Shown here: positions 38,693-47,676 of the stretch, piece after piece
Layout of the letters: the number at the start of each line of letters is the position of its first letter
How positions within the stretch are numbered: position 1 is the first letter of the stretch
The notes under the pieces: generated by a model
The model's input: only the letters and a program-made list of their open reading frames with translations
The model's database searches: none
What the model was told of the DNA's origin: nothing
Translations under genes and position numbers: made by a program
Source of the DNA: Cellulomonas fimi
Lineage (GTDB): Bacteria > Actinomycetota > Actinomycetes > Actinomycetales > Cellulomonadaceae
Length of the DNA stretch: 64,000 nt
Assembly (NCBI RefSeq): GCF_012952065.1
Contig: NZ_JABCJJ010000001.1
Span: 186,001 to 250,000 of the forward strand
Direction of reading: 5' to 3'

Positions 38693-38926
38693 ATGGTGAG
38701 CGACGCGAGCATTCAGCAGTGGACCGACGAGGCCGAAGTGGGATACGACGTCGATGCCCTCAAGCGTCGGGGTCGTGGACGCCCTGGTCGCGGGGCTGAA
38801 CCGATGCAGGTCGTGGCGGTCCGGCTGACCGCCGAGGAGCTCGACGCTATCGACGCGGCGGCTGCCAAGAACGACATGAGCAGGTCCGAGGCGATCCGGG
38901 CTGCGCTGGCTCACTTCGCTGCGTGA
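38693..38926 (+). CDS. ribbon-helix-helix (CopG-type) antitoxin
   Basis: A 77-residue protein: an acidic lead-in with AEVGYDVDALKRRGRGRPGR, then the RHH fold (VVAVRLTAEELDAIDAAAAK, then MSRSEAIRAALAHFA). This layout is common in actinobacterial TA loci. ATG 38693 was chosen; a TTG six bases upstream is also in frame. Its stop overlaps GTG 38923 of the toxin frame in a GTGA. Confidence 0.85.
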   Translation: MVSDASIQQWTDEAEVGYDVDALKRRGRGRPGRGAEPMQVVAVRLTAEELDAIDAAAAKNDMSRSEAIRAALAHFAA

Positions 38927-39163
38927 AGGTCCACCGGAGCGCTCAAGCACGGCGTCTTGCCGGAGGACGCGATCCAGGCGGCGCAGTGGGCGCTGTGGAT
39001 CGAGCCCCTTGTGGACGACGACGCTCCCCGCCGAGAGCTGCGCCTGGGCTTCGACACCGGAGCCCGCCTGCTGGAGACGGTGGTACTCATCCTCGAGAGC
39101 GGCGACGAGATGGTCGTCCACGCGATGCCGGCTCGAAGGAAGTACCTCGACCTCCTGCTGTAG
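38923..39163 (+). pseudogene. partner toxin of the CopG-type antitoxin, frameshifted
   Basis: The coupled GTG at 38923 reads VKVHRS, then leaves the toxin frame. The rest, ALKHGVLPEDAIQAAQWALW and later ARLLETVVLILESGDEMVVH, MPARRKYLDLL, continues to 39163 in the frame of the antitoxin. A 1-2 nt indel near 38938-38945 explains this. The protein resembles short toxins paired with such antitoxins in actinobacteria, as I recall them, but the family name is uncertain. A TTG at 38957 could restart a 68-residue product lacking the first strand. Confidence 0.65.
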
Positions 39164-39332
39164 TTTCCAGACCGGCACCCGGCCGCTCGTCGACGCTTCC
39201 GATCGAGAGTCCGCTTCTGCCGCTCGTCGCGCACCGAGTTGGCGGTCCCATGATGACGTCCTACGGCCTGAGGCCGGGGCCCGGCGGGGCGGTAGCGGGC
39301 CTGGACGAGTGGCAGCGTTCGGGTGGTTCATC

Positions 39333-39698
39333 TCAGGTGACGGTGCCGTCTTCTTTTACCCTGATCGTGGTGTCGCCGCATACGGGCTGGTCGGAGGTGT
39401 CGAGCACGGTTCCGGTAGCAGTGTCGGTGACGATGAACCCATCGCCCACACACGTGTCTTTGCCTTCAATCCAGGTGCGCTCCGCGGCCAGCACCCGATC
39501 CCCTTCCTTGGCAGGGAACTCCTGAGGCTCGACCTCAACGCCCGTGAGCGTCAGGGTGACCGGCGCCGTCCGATGGTTGACCAGGTTCGCGATCGGAGGA
39601 GTCCGGTCGAGTGGGATGCAGCCGGCCAGGGTGATCGATGCCAGCCCGGCGAGCACAAGAAGCGCAACACCGGTGCCCTGAGCAGTCGAGTCGGTCAC
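39333..39698 (-). CDS. small hypothetical lipoprotein
   Basis: A 121-residue protein with a hydrophobic signal and lipobox (SITLAGCI, Cys near residue 27). The mature part is beta-rich, with two Cys (in DTCVGD and QPVCGD) that could form a disulfide. GTG at 39698 has AAGGAG 8 nt upstream. No family recognised. It is the only minus-strand gene between the toxin-antitoxin loci and the cold-shock protein. Confidence 0.65.
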   Translation of the reverse strand: MTDSTAQGTGVALLVLAGLASITLAGCIPLDRTPPIANLVNHRTAPVTLTLTGVEVEPQEFPAKEGDRVLAAERTWIEGKDTCVGDGFIVTDTATGTVLDTSDQPVCGDTTIRVKEDGTVT

Positions 39699-40164
39699 CA
39701 GGTCGCGCTCCTTTCGTAGGTGATGGGCGGGTCGTCAGTGATGGGCGGGCGGTCAAGTGGTCGGGCCTGCCTGGTCCGCAGAACCGTCGGTCCTGATGCT
39801 CAGACGCGTCGGCATCCCGACCAAGTGTCGCCCAAGGCGAATCAAACCCATACCGCCGGAAGCATCCGTGAGGCATCAGTTCTCCTACCACGAAGGCGAG
39901 ACACCGAGCCGCCCGACCCGAGGCTGCCCCTGAGACGTCCGTAGGCTTCGGACTACCCATCGAAGACGCCGCGGCTGCACGCGTCGCGCCCATCCGCTCA
40001 TGTCGCTGTCGGCTTGGCGCCGAGAGGCGTGGATGTCGTCGGGGAGCTCGTACCCCGACCGTGCGATCACGTTCGTGCGCCGGGCGCCGGGCGCCGGGCG
40101 CTCGTCGCAGTCCTGTCGGGGACACTGGGTGACGACCGACCATAGCTTCGACGAGGAGTCAGCC
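39699..40164. other. 466-bp intergenic region upstream of the four-CSD gene
   Basis: No gene recognised. It has a direct repeat GTGATGGGCGGG at 39720-39731 and 39738-39749, a partial boundary-repeat-like string near 39990-40006, and a repeated GGGCGCC run near 40085-40100. The last part probably holds the promoter and a long 5' leader, as cold-shock genes often have, but no promoter could be defined. Confidence 0.4.
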
Positions 40165-41109
40165 GTGCCCGAGGGAACCGTTCGCTGGTTCGACACCGAC
40201 CGGGGGTTCGGTTTCATCGCCCTCGGGCAGGAGGCAGAGGACCTGTTCGTACATGCGTCCGAGATCGTCAGCGACGACCCGACCAAGCTGCTCCGCGAGG
40301 GACAGGTGGTCGAGTTCGAGATCGGCGAGGGGGACCGCGGCCCGCAGGCCCGCCGGGTCCGGGTCACGGGCGACCAGTCCGCCGACACACCGCTGGGCGT
40401 GCTCGGCACCGTCGTCTGGTACGAGCCTGCCAAGGGGTACGGCTTCATCACCCCCGACGGCGGTGGTGCCGAGATCTTCGTGCACAGCTCGGCCATCGTG
40501 GGGGGCGGCGTGGTGTGGGAGGGGCAGCGGGTGGCGTTCCTCGTCGTCGACGGGGAGCGAGGTCCGCAGGCAGACCATCTGCTGCCCCTGGGGACGCAGG
40601 CCGCCCACCAGGCCGTGGCGTCCGACGGGGCGGACGGCACCGTGTCCTGGTACGACCGGGACAAGGGCTTCGGGTTTATCACCCCTGAATCTGGCGGTCC
40701 CGATGTCTTCGTCCACGTCCGGGCCCTGGCCGGCGGGCTCGCTGAGCTGCACGAGGGGGACCGGGTGACGTTCGACGTCGCCGTGGGCGAGAAGGGCCCG
40801 CAGGCTCGCGACGTGCGCCTCGCGCGCAGCTCGACACCTCGGGGCGCACCCACGGCGTCGACGACCCGCGGTCGGTCGGGGCACCAGGAGGCATCTGGCA
40901 TCCAGGCGCGCGGCGGCGAGGGCGTGGTCGCGCGCTACGACGCGGAGCGGGGTTTCGGCTTCATCGCCCCGGACGCGGGAGGCGCGGACCTGTTCGTGCA
41001 CGTGTCGGTCCTCAGAGGTGCCGAGGCGCTGCACCAGGGCGATCGGGTCCGCTACCAGGTGCGACAGAGCGATCGAGGACCACAGGCCGACCGCGTCGAA
41101 CGGGTGTGA
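40165..41109 (+). CDS. protein with four tandem cold-shock domains
   Basis: A 314-residue protein made almost entirely of four cold-shock domains, small OB folds that bind single-stranded RNA or DNA. Each has RNP1 and RNP2: RGFGFI/LFVHAS (domain 1, residues 1-68), KGYGFI/IFVHSS (about 79-145), KGFGFI/VFVHVR (about 158-225) and RGFGFI/LFVHVS (about 250-314). A flexible Ser/Thr/Gly linker separates domains 3 and 4. GTG 40165 was chosen because GAGGAG sits 6 nt upstream and domain 1 begins at once. Bacterial CSD proteins normally have a single domain of about 70 residues, so this is unusual. Likely an RNA chaperone or RNA-binding regulator. Confidence 0.88.
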   Translation: MPEGTVRWFDTDRGFGFIALGQEAEDLFVHASEIVSDDPTKLLREGQVVEFEIGEGDRGPQARRVRVTGDQSADTPLGVLGTVVWYEPAKGYGFITPDGGGAEIFVHSSAIVGGGVVWEGQRVAFLVVDGERGPQADHLLPLGTQAAHQAVASDGADGTVSWYDRDKGFGFITPESGGPDVFVHVRALAGGLAELHEGDRVTFDVAVGEKGPQARDVRLARSSTPRGAPTASTTRGRSGHQEASGIQARGGEGVVARYDAERGFGFIAPDAGGADLFVHVSVLRGAEALHQGDRVRYQVRQSDRGPQADRVERV

Positions 41110-41261
41110 GCGGGACGGAGGTCCGGGCGGAGCTGGAGCTCCCGACGTCATAGACCAGCCGATAAGGGTGCAGGTCGAGTCGTTCCTGGACCAGCACCGC
41201 AGCCTGTCGTTGGCAATCGACAAGCGGTGTGGGGACGGTCCGGCTGCGACGTACCAGGGTG

Positions 41262-41828
41262 TCAGGTAGCGCTCCGTACCGCGTGGCGCACGTACACCAC
41301 GCCATTGCGGAACCGTCGGTGGTCCAGCAACTCGAGGTGGAGCCGTACCCCCCGGGGCAGCGCCGGCTTGCCGCCGCCCACGACCACGGGGCACAGCAGC
41401 AGGACGCACTCGTCGACCAGCCCGTGCCGGAATGCCTCAGCCCCGATGGCCGCGCCGCCGATGCTCAGGTCCGAGCCCGACGTCTCCTTGAGCCGTCGTA
41501 CCGCCTCGGGCTCGAACTGCCGCTCGATCCTCGTCCGTGCCGTCGACACCTCGTCGAGCGTCGAGGAGTAGACGACCTTGTCGGCGTCGCGCCAGATCTC
41601 CGCGTACTCGCGCACGACGGCCGGCGCGGTCGTCAGCCAGTCGTCGTCCTCCCAGACGCGCATCGTCTCGTACATGCGGCGCCCGTACAGCGACGTGCCG
41701 ATGTGCCGCTCGTGCTCGTTCCAGAACGCGTGCACCTCGTCGTCGGGCACCGACCAGTCGAAGGAGCCGGTCTCGTCCTCCAGGTAGCCGTCGAGCGAGG
41801 TGTTGGCTGCGTAGATCAGCTTGCCCAT
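41262..41828 (-). CDS. dihydrofolate reductase family protein (RibD C-terminal type)
   Basis: A 188-residue protein of the YwjB/YyaP-like DHFR superfamily, NADPH-binding reductases of mostly unknown substrate. It starts KLIYAANTSLDGYLEDETG, has SLYGRRMYETM, later VVYSSTLDEV and the closing IGGAAIGAEAFRHGLVDEC and CPVVVGGGKPALP, the typical nucleotide-binding layout. The start ATG (41828) is preceded by GGAGG. Not a housekeeping FolA. It is a lone gene. Confidence 0.88.
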   Translation of the reverse strand: MGKLIYAANTSLDGYLEDETGSFDWSVPDDEVHAFWNEHERHIGTSLYGRRMYETMRVWEDDDWLTTAPAVVREYAEIWRDADKVVYSSTLDEVSTARTRIERQFEPEAVRRLKETSGSDLSIGGAAIGAEAFRHGLVDECVLLLCPVVVGGGKPALPRGVRLHLELLDHRRFRNGVVYVRHAVRSAT

Positions 41829-41978
41829 GGGTGCCTCCGCCCGGACGGGGCTACAGCGTGCATCGTCACGGCGGCACCGGCAAGGGCATCGACGGTGAGC
41901 TCGCCGAGCCCGCCGCCCGAGAACCCGGGTCGACGCCGATCGCGGGAGGTCGCTCACGCGCGCTGCGAGGATGTCCCT

Positions 41979-42545
41979 GTGATCACGAGCCGAAAGCCGC
42001 GCCGGCCGGACGTCACCACGGTCGAGTTCGTGGGGGGCGTCGAGGCGCTCGTGCTCGAGCTGCACAGCCACGACGAGCGGTGGGCAGACATTTTTCGTGA
42101 TCACCGGCGGCGGATCCGGGACGCGCTCGCGGCGGTGGACGTCGAGATCGAGCACATCGGCTCCACGTCCGTCCCCGGGCTGGCGGCGAAGCCGATCATC
42201 GACATCGTGGTCACGGTGGACGACATCACCGCCGAGGAGGACTACCTCGATGCGCTCCTGGCGGCGGGGTACGAGCTGCGGGTCCGCGAGCCGGGGCACC
42301 GCCTCGTGCGCACCCCAGCACGCGACGTCCACGTGCACCTCTGTGAACGGGGCGATCCCGCCGTGGACGACTACCTTCTCCTCCGCGATCACCTGCGGTC
42401 CGACGCGCGCGACCGCGCCCTCTACGAGAGCACCAAGAGGACGCTGCTCAGCAAGCGGTGGGACGACACGAACGACTACGCCGATGCCAAGACCGCCGTC
42501 ATCCTCGCGATCAAGGAACGAGCGAGGGACGCTCGCGGACAGTGA
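41979..42545 (+). CDS. GrpB/UPF0157 family protein
   Basis: A 188-residue member of the GrpB family (nucleotidyltransferase-like fold, function unclear). The signature IEHIGSTSVPGLAAKPIIDI lies near residues 53-72, and the C-terminal half has DYLLLRDHLRSDARDRALYE and KRTLLSKRWDDTNDYADAKT, typical of the family. GTG 41979 has GAGG upstream. It does not seem to be in an operon; the next gene starts 180 bp later. Confidence 0.9.
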   Translation: MITSRKPRRPDVTTVEFVGGVEALVLELHSHDERWADIFRDHRRRIRDALAAVDVEIEHIGSTSVPGLAAKPIIDIVVTVDDITAEEDYLDALLAAGYELRVREPGHRLVRTPARDVHVHLCERGDPAVDDYLLLRDHLRSDARDRALYESTKRTLLSKRWDDTNDYADAKTAVILAIKERARDARGQ

Positions 42546-42724
42546 GCATGCGGACGTTCCGGATGGCCCTGGAGCGGGCGTTGCTCCGACGGGGCGCAGT
42601 CGTGCGTGAGGCGCAGTACCTGACCGCGAACCTCGGCGCCTTCTCCTCGTTCCGGACCGTGCTGCCGGTGTCCGGCTGATCCCCGGACGTCCCGACCCGC
42701 ACCGCGAGTCGCTAGCCTCGTCGG

Positions 42725-43522
42725 GTGGACACGGTCCAGAAGCACAACATCCGCGTCTCGGGAGTGCCCGGGGCGCAGCCGGTCGTCTTCGCCCACGGGT
42801 TCGGCTGCGACCAGAACATGTGGCGCCACGTCGCCCCGCACTTCGAGGACGCGTTCACCGTCATCACGTTCGACCACGTCGGCGCCGGCGGCTCCGACCT
42901 GTCGGCGTACGACCCCGTGCGGCACGGTTCGCTGCAGGGTTACGCCGAGGACGTCCTGGCGATCATCGACGACCTGGACCTCAAGGACGTGGTGCTCGTG
43001 GGCCACTCGGTCTCCGCGATGATCGCGGTGCTTGCCGCCGTTGCCGAGCCCGACCGCTTCGAGAAGCTCGTCCTCGTCGGCCCGTCACCGCGGTACACCG
43101 ACGACGCGGGCTACTCGGGCGGCTTCACCGAGGCCGACATCACCGAGCTGCTCGAGTCGCTGGACAGCAACTATCTCGGCTGGTCCAGCGCGATCGCCCC
43201 CGTGATCATGGGCAATGCCGACCGTCCGGAGCTCGGGGCCGAGCTGACCGCCAGCTTCTGCCGGACGGACCCCGAGATCGCTCGCCGGTTCGCCCACGTG
43301 ACGTTCCTGTCCGACAACCGCGCCGACCTGGCCGACGTCACCGTCCCGACGCTGGTCCTGCAGTGCACCGACGACGTCATCGCGCCCGTCGCCGTGGGGG
43401 AGTACGTCCGCGACGCGATCCCCGGTGCCGAGCTCGTGATGCTCGACGCGACCGGCCACTGCCCCAACCTCAGCGCCCCCGAGTCGACGACCGCCGCGAT
43501 CGCCGCGTTCGTCCGCGGCTGA
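42725..43522 (+). CDS. rsbQ: RsbQ-like alpha/beta hydrolase
   Basis: A 265-residue hydrolase very like Bacillus RsbQ, the partner needed to activate the RsbP phosphatase in energy-stress signalling. Matching features are VFAHGFGCDQNMWRHVAP, FDHVGAGGSDLSAYD, the elbow GHSVSAM with Ser95, FCRTDPEIARRFA, LQCTDDVIAP with the acid residue and GHCPN with His245. The start is GTG 42725. It lies 13 bp before a PAS-PP2C phosphatase gene, the same pair order as rsbQ-rsbP, which strongly supports the assignment. Confidence 0.88.
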   Translation: MDTVQKHNIRVSGVPGAQPVVFAHGFGCDQNMWRHVAPHFEDAFTVITFDHVGAGGSDLSAYDPVRHGSLQGYAEDVLAIIDDLDLKDVVLVGHSVSAMIAVLAAVAEPDRFEKLVLVGPSPRYTDDAGYSGGFTEADITELLESLDSNYLGWSSAIAPVIMGNADRPELGAELTASFCRTDPEIARRFAHVTFLSDNRADLADVTVPTLVLQCTDDVIAPVAVGEYVRDAIPGAELVMLDATGHCPNLSAPESTTAAIAAFVRG

Positions 43523-43535
43523 GGTCCCGCAGCCC

Positions 43536-44720
43536 GTGGTCAGCTCGTCCCTCGCCGGCGCGGATGCCGCCTTCCAGGAGGCGCTCAGGCGGGACGACCC
43601 GGCGGAGCTGTACGACCGGGCGCCGTGCGGGTACCTGTCGACGACGCCGGACGGCGTCATCGTGCGCGTCAACGCGACGTTCCTCGCCTGGACCGGGCAC
43701 CGACGCGAGGACCTCGTCGGCAGGGGCCGCTTCGTGGACCTGCTGTCCGTCGGTGGCCGGATCTACCACGAGACCCACTACGCGCCGATGCTGCGTCTGC
43801 AAGGCGCAGCGCGGGAGATCGCGCTCGAGATCGTGTGCGCCGACGGCCGGCGACTGCCCGTCCTCGTGAACTCGGTGCTCGACCACGACTCCGACGGCGC
43901 CCCGTCCGTCGTCCGGACCGCGGTGTTCGACGCGACCGAGCGCCGGCGGTACGAGCAGGAGGTGCTCGCGGCCAAGCGCCGCGCCGAGGAGTCGGAGGCG
44001 CGCGCGGTCCAGCTCGCGCAGACCCTCCAGCAGACGCTCATCCCGCCGACGCCGCCGCACATCCCCGGCCTCGACGTCGCCGCCGCGTACCGGCCCGCGG
44101 GCGACGGCCGGCACGTGGGCGGCGACTTCTACGACGTCTTCCAGGTCTCGACGGACGACTGGGTCGTCGCCCTCGGCGACGTCCAGGGCAAGGGCGCCGA
44201 GGCCGCGGTCGTGACCGCGCTCGCGCGCTACACCGTGCGCGCCGCGTCGGTCGACCACGACTCCCCGAGCGAGGTCCTGCGCACCCTCGACCACGTGCTC
44301 CACAGCTCCGAGACGGACCGCTTCTGCACCGCGGTGCTCGTGCGGGTGCGTCGCAGCGAGGGCACGTGGCGTGCGACGGTCGCGTGCGGCGGTCACCCGC
44401 TCCCGCTGCTGCGCCGCGCTGGGCGGTCACCGGTCAGGGTGGGTGAGCACGGAGCCCTGCTCGGCGTCCTGCCCCACGCGAGGTTCACCGACACCGAGGT
44501 CGCGCTCAAGCCCGGCGACGCGCTCGTGCTCTTCACCGACGGCGTGACCGAGGCGCGGCGTCCCGGGCAGTTCTACGGGATCGAGCGTCTCCTGGCGGTC
44601 GTCGACGAGCACCGCGCCGCCGCGGCCGAGGTGACCGACGCGATCCTCGCGGACGTCATGACGTTCCAGTCCGGCGACGCTCGTGACGACATCGCCGTCG
44701 TCACCGTCGCCGTGCACTGA
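43536..44720 (+). CDS. rsbP: RsbP-like PAS-PP2C (SpoIIE) phosphatase
   Basis: A 394-residue protein with an N-terminal PAS domain (about residues 22-140: APCGYLSTTPDGVIVRVNAT, then FVDLLSVGGRIYHETHY), a short coiled coil (about 140-170) and a SpoIIE-type PP2C domain (about 185-394) with GGDFYDVF, ALGDVQGKGAEAA, LFTDGVTEARRPG and SGDARDDIAVV metal-site motifs. It should dephosphorylate an anti-anti-sigma factor in a partner-switching pathway. No sigma, RsbW or RsbV gene is in the window. The start GTG 43536 has only a weak ribosome site and probably depends on coupling to the hydrolase gene. Confidence 0.88.
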   Translation: MVSSSLAGADAAFQEALRRDDPAELYDRAPCGYLSTTPDGVIVRVNATFLAWTGHRREDLVGRGRFVDLLSVGGRIYHETHYAPMLRLQGAAREIALEIVCADGRRLPVLVNSVLDHDSDGAPSVVRTAVFDATERRRYEQEVLAAKRRAEESEARAVQLAQTLQQTLIPPTPPHIPGLDVAAAYRPAGDGRHVGGDFYDVFQVSTDDWVVALGDVQGKGAEAAVVTALARYTVRAASVDHDSPSEVLRTLDHVLHSSETDRFCTAVLVRVRRSEGTWRATVACGGHPLPLLRRAGRSPVRVGEHGALLGVLPHARFTDTEVALKPGDALVLFTDGVTEARRPGQFYGIERLLAVVDEHRAAAAEVTDAILADVMTFQSGDARDDIAVVTVAVH

Positions 44721-44813
44721 CGCCGGTCTCTCCGGCCGCGCATCCCCGAGACCGAGCACGCGCCGCCGTCGGGCCCGGTCCGGTCAGACCCGGTCCGCTC
44801 AGACCCGCTCAGA

Positions 44814-45905
44814 TCAGACCCTGCCGGGCCGGGCCCGCGCGACGCGGCGCGCGATGCGCTCCGCCCGACCCGCGCGCAGACCGTCCACGGTGAGGATCAC
44901 CAGCGCGAGCCAGACCAGCGCGAAGCCCGCCCACCGGGCCGCGGGCATCTCCTCGCCGAGCACGAGGACGCCGATGGCGAACTGCATCGTCGGGCCGACG
45001 TACTGGAGCATCCCGAGCACGCTCAGGGGTAGTCGCCTCGCCGCGCCGCCGAACAGCAGGAGCGGCACCGCGGTGATGACGCCGGCGCTCGCGAGCAGGG
45101 CCATGTGCCACCCGCCGTTCGCGCCCCACGCCGCGTCGCCGCTCGCCTGCAGCAGCAGGAGGTAGCCGAGCGCGAACGGCGCCAGCACGGTCGTCTCGAC
45201 GGCCAGGCTCGTCACCGCGGGCACGGTCCGCCCGACCCTGTTCTTGATGAGGCCGTACAGCCCGAAGGTCCCGGCGAGGGCGAGCGCGATCCACGGGAGC
45301 CGCCCGACGCCCGCGGTGATGACGACGACGGCGACGGCGCCGACGCCGAGCGCGACCCACTGCGCGCGCCGCAGCCGTTCGCCGAGCGCGAGCACGGCCA
45401 GGACGACGGTGAGCAGCGGGTTGATGTAGTAGCCGAGCGCCGTGTCGATGGTGTGACCGCTGAGCACCCCGTAGACGAAGACGAGCCAGTTGAGCGCGAC
45501 CAGCGCACCCGCGACCGTCAGCGTCGCGAGCGTGCGGCCCGACCGGAACGCCGCGGTGAAGGTGCCCCACTGGCGCGTGGCGAGCAGCACCACCAGGCAG
45601 AACAGCAGCGACCAGACGACCCGGTGCGCGATGATCTCGACCGGGCCCGCGGGCTCGAGCAGCGGGAAGTAGAGGGGCATGACGCCCCAGAGCACGTAGG
45701 CGCCGAGGCCGAGCGCGAGGCCGCTGCGGTGCGTGGCGGCTGCGGCCGCCTCGCGGCCGGCTGCGTCCGGACCGGCCGCGTCCGGACCGGCTGTCGCGGG
45801 ACCGCCCGGCGCGAGGGGCGGCGTCGTGCCCGATGGCGTCGTGCCCGATGGCGTCGCGCCCGACGGTGTCGTCGTGGGCCCGGGCGGGGGAGTGGCGGGG
45901 TGCAC
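44814..45905 (-). CDS. rarD: RarD-type EamA/DMT transporter
   Basis: A 363-residue drug/metabolite-superfamily permease with about ten transmembrane helices. Signatures include LGAYVLWGVMPLYFPLLEPA, EIIAHRVVWSLLFCL, NWLVFVYGVLSGHTIDTALG (read in parts), YYINPLLTVVLAVLALGERL and MLQYVGPTMQFAIGVLVLGE, all RarD-type. The substrate is not established for the family. Residues 1-55 are a low-complexity Pro/Ser/Thr/Ala tail built from PSGTT-type repeats that come from 15-bp DNA repeats, so the true start (GTG 45905 here) could be further in. Confidence 0.88.
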   Translation of the reverse strand: MHPATPPPGPTTTPSGATPSGTTPSGTTPPLAPGGPATAGPDAAGPDAAGREAAAAATHRSGLALGLGAYVLWGVMPLYFPLLEPAGPVEIIAHRVVWSLLFCLVVLLATRQWGTFTAAFRSGRTLATLTVAGALVALNWLVFVYGVLSGHTIDTALGYYINPLLTVVLAVLALGERLRRAQWVALGVGAVAVVVITAGVGRLPWIALALAGTFGLYGLIKNRVGRTVPAVTSLAVETTVLAPFALGYLLLLQASGDAAWGANGGWHMALLASAGVITAVPLLLFGGAARRLPLSVLGMLQYVGPTMQFAIGVLVLGEEMPAARWAGFALVWLALVILTVDGLRAGRAERIARRVARARPGRV

Positions 45906-45939
45906 GGGTGCAACGTACGCCAGCCGCGGTCAGGTCGGA

Positions 45940-45955
45940 GTGAGGGGACCCTCAC
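45940..45955. promoter_or_regulatory. 16-bp palindrome between rarD and fprA
   Basis: GTGAGGG-GA-CCCTCAC is a perfect 7-bp inverted repeat in the 183-bp divergent gap, next to a -10-like TACACT at 45963-45968. It could be an operator for either gene. No cognate regulator is adjacent. Confidence 0.35.
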
Positions 45956-46088
45956 CCCGCCGTACACTGGGTGGCAGGCCCCGTGCCGTCGGTCGACCCG
46001 GCCAGGACCCGGTACCCATCCCGTACCGGTCCCGGACCCCCTCACCCGGCCCGCGCGGCACCCCCGACCCGGAAGGCACCACCGCCCT

Positions 46089-47501
46089 GTGAGCCCCCAG
46101 CCCGCGAGCAGCAGCCGAGCCCTGCGCGTCGCCGTCGTCGGCGCCGGCCCGGCCGGCATCTACGCCTCGGACATCCTCTCCAAGACGGACCTCGACGTCA
46201 GCATCGACCTGCTGGAACGGCTGCCCGCCCCGTTCGGCCTCGTGCGCTACGGCGTCGCGCCCGACCACCCGCGGATCAAGCAGATCATCGTCGCGCTCCA
46301 CAAGGTGCTCGAGCGCGGCGACATCCGCCTGCTCGCGAACGTGGACTACGGCGTCGACCTCAAGCTCGAGGACCTGCGCCAGTTCTACGACGTCGTGATC
46401 TTCTCGACGGGCTCGATCCGGGACGCCGAGCTGCCGATCCCGGGGATCGACCTGCAGGGGTCCTACGGCGCCGCCGACTTCGTGTCCTGGTACGACGGCC
46501 ACCCCGACGTGCCGCGCACCTGGCCGCTCGGAGCGCAGCACGTGGCGGTGCTCGGCGCGGGGAACGTCGCGCTCGACGTCGCGCGCATCCTCGCGAAGCA
46601 CGCGGACGACCTGCTCCCGACCGAGATCCCGGCCAACGTCTACGAGACGCTCAAGGCGTCGCCGGTCACGGACGTGCACGTCTTCGCGCGGCGCGGGCCG
46701 GCTCAGGTGAAGTTCTCGCCGCTCGAGCTGCGTGAGCTGGGCCACGTGCCCGACGTCGATGTGGTCGTCTACCCCGAGGACTTCGACTTCGACGAGGGGT
46801 CGATGGCGGCGATCCACTCGTCGAACCAGACGAAGCAGGTCGTCAAGACGCTCACGGACTGGACGCTCAAGGAGCCCGAGGAGCTGACGGCCTCGCGCCG
46901 GATCCACCTGCACTTCCTGCACCGGCCCGCCGAGGTGCTCGGCGAGGACGGGCACGTGGTCGGCGTGCGGACCGAACGCACGGCGCTCAACGGCGACGGC
47001 ACGGTGTCCGGGACGGGCGAGTACCACGACTGGCCCGTGCAGGCCGTGTACCGCGCGGTCGGGTACTTCGGCTCGCCGCTCGTGGACATCCCGTTCGACG
47101 GCCTCAAGGGCGTCATCCCCAACCGCGAGGGTCGGGTCGTCGACGTCGACGGCGAGGTCGTGCCGGGCGTCTACGCGACCGGCTGGATCAAGCGCGGCCC
47201 GGTCGGGCTGATCGGGCACACCAAGTCCGACGCGACCGAGACGATCCGCCACCTCGTCGAGGACGCCGCCGCGGGCGACGGCACCGCGCTGCACACGGCG
47301 ACCGAGACCGGGCCCGATGCCGTGCTGGAGTTCCTGCACGCGCGCGGCGTCCCGGTGGTCGAGTGGTCGGGCTGGCAGGTCCTGGACGCGCACGAGCGGG
47401 CGCTGGGTGAGGAGGCGGGTCGCGAGCGCGTCAAGGTCGTGCCGCGCGACGAGATGACGGCGATCGCCCGCGGCGAGCACCGGCGGCCGACCGCCGGCTG
47501 A
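46089..47501 (+). CDS. fprA: ferredoxin/NADPH reductase FprA
   Basis: A 470-residue flavoprotein of the adrenodoxin-reductase type that moves electrons between NADPH and ferredoxin. It has the FAD Rossmann motif [13 protein letters not shown] near residues 15-27, [20 protein letters not shown], the NADP site [15 protein letters not shown] and the C-terminal [20 protein letters not shown]. All segments are conserved and the length is right for actinobacterial FprA. GTG 46089 is the likely start. The gene is divergent from rarD. Confidence 0.93.
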   Translation: MSPQPASSSRALRVAVVGAGPAGIYASDILSKTDLDVSIDLLERLPAPFGLVRYGVAPDHPRIKQIIVALHKVLERGDIRLLANVDYGVDLKLEDLRQFYDVVIFSTGSIRDAELPIPGIDLQGSYGAADFVSWYDGHPDVPRTWPLGAQHVAVLGAGNVALDVARILAKHADDLLPTEIPANVYETLKASPVTDVHVFARRGPAQVKFSPLELRELGHVPDVDVVVYPEDFDFDEGSMAAIHSSNQTKQVVKTLTDWTLKEPEELTASRRIHLHFLHRPAEVLGEDGHVVGVRTERTALNGDGTVSGTGEYHDWPVQAVYRAVGYFGSPLVDIPFDGLKGVIPNREGRVVDVDGEVVPGVYATGWIKRGPVGLIGHTKSDATETIRHLVEDAAAGDGTALHTATETGPDAVLEFLHARGVPVVEWSGWQVLDAHERALGEEAGRERVKVVPRDEMTAIARGEHRRPTAG

Positions 47502-47520
47502 GACCAGCTCCCGGGCGACG

Positions 47521-47562
47521 TGTCAGACCCAGCGCGCCCTCGGCGTCGCGCTCGGTCTGACA
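47521..47562 (+). terminator. 42-nt hairpin after fprA
   Basis: TGTCAGACC and GGTCTGACA pair perfectly, continue after one C-C mismatch with AGCGCG/CGCGCT, and enclose a 10-nt loop. It starts 20 nt after the fprA stop. No U tract follows, so it could be a terminator or a repeat-type hairpin; a similar one lies at 52614. Confidence 0.5.
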
Positions 47563-47676
47563 AGTCGTGAGCCACCCGCTCAGCACCCCCGCCGGGAACC
47601 CCCGCCGCCTCGGAGGCGTTGTCAGGTCGAGGACGCACAGCGGGCCGAGGACGCACTGCGAGAGGAGCACGCCCCC

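Noticed and set aside
41012-41305. Minus-strand frame between the cold-shock gene and the DHFR-like gene
   Set aside because: Part of it (about 41140-41240) looks mildly protein-like, but it has no start or ribosome site and overlaps the end of the four-CSD gene; not enough to call a remnant.
42548-42679. 43-codon frame after the GrpB gene
   Set aside because: No ribosome site and no recognisable composition; probably untranslated leader of the hydrolase gene.
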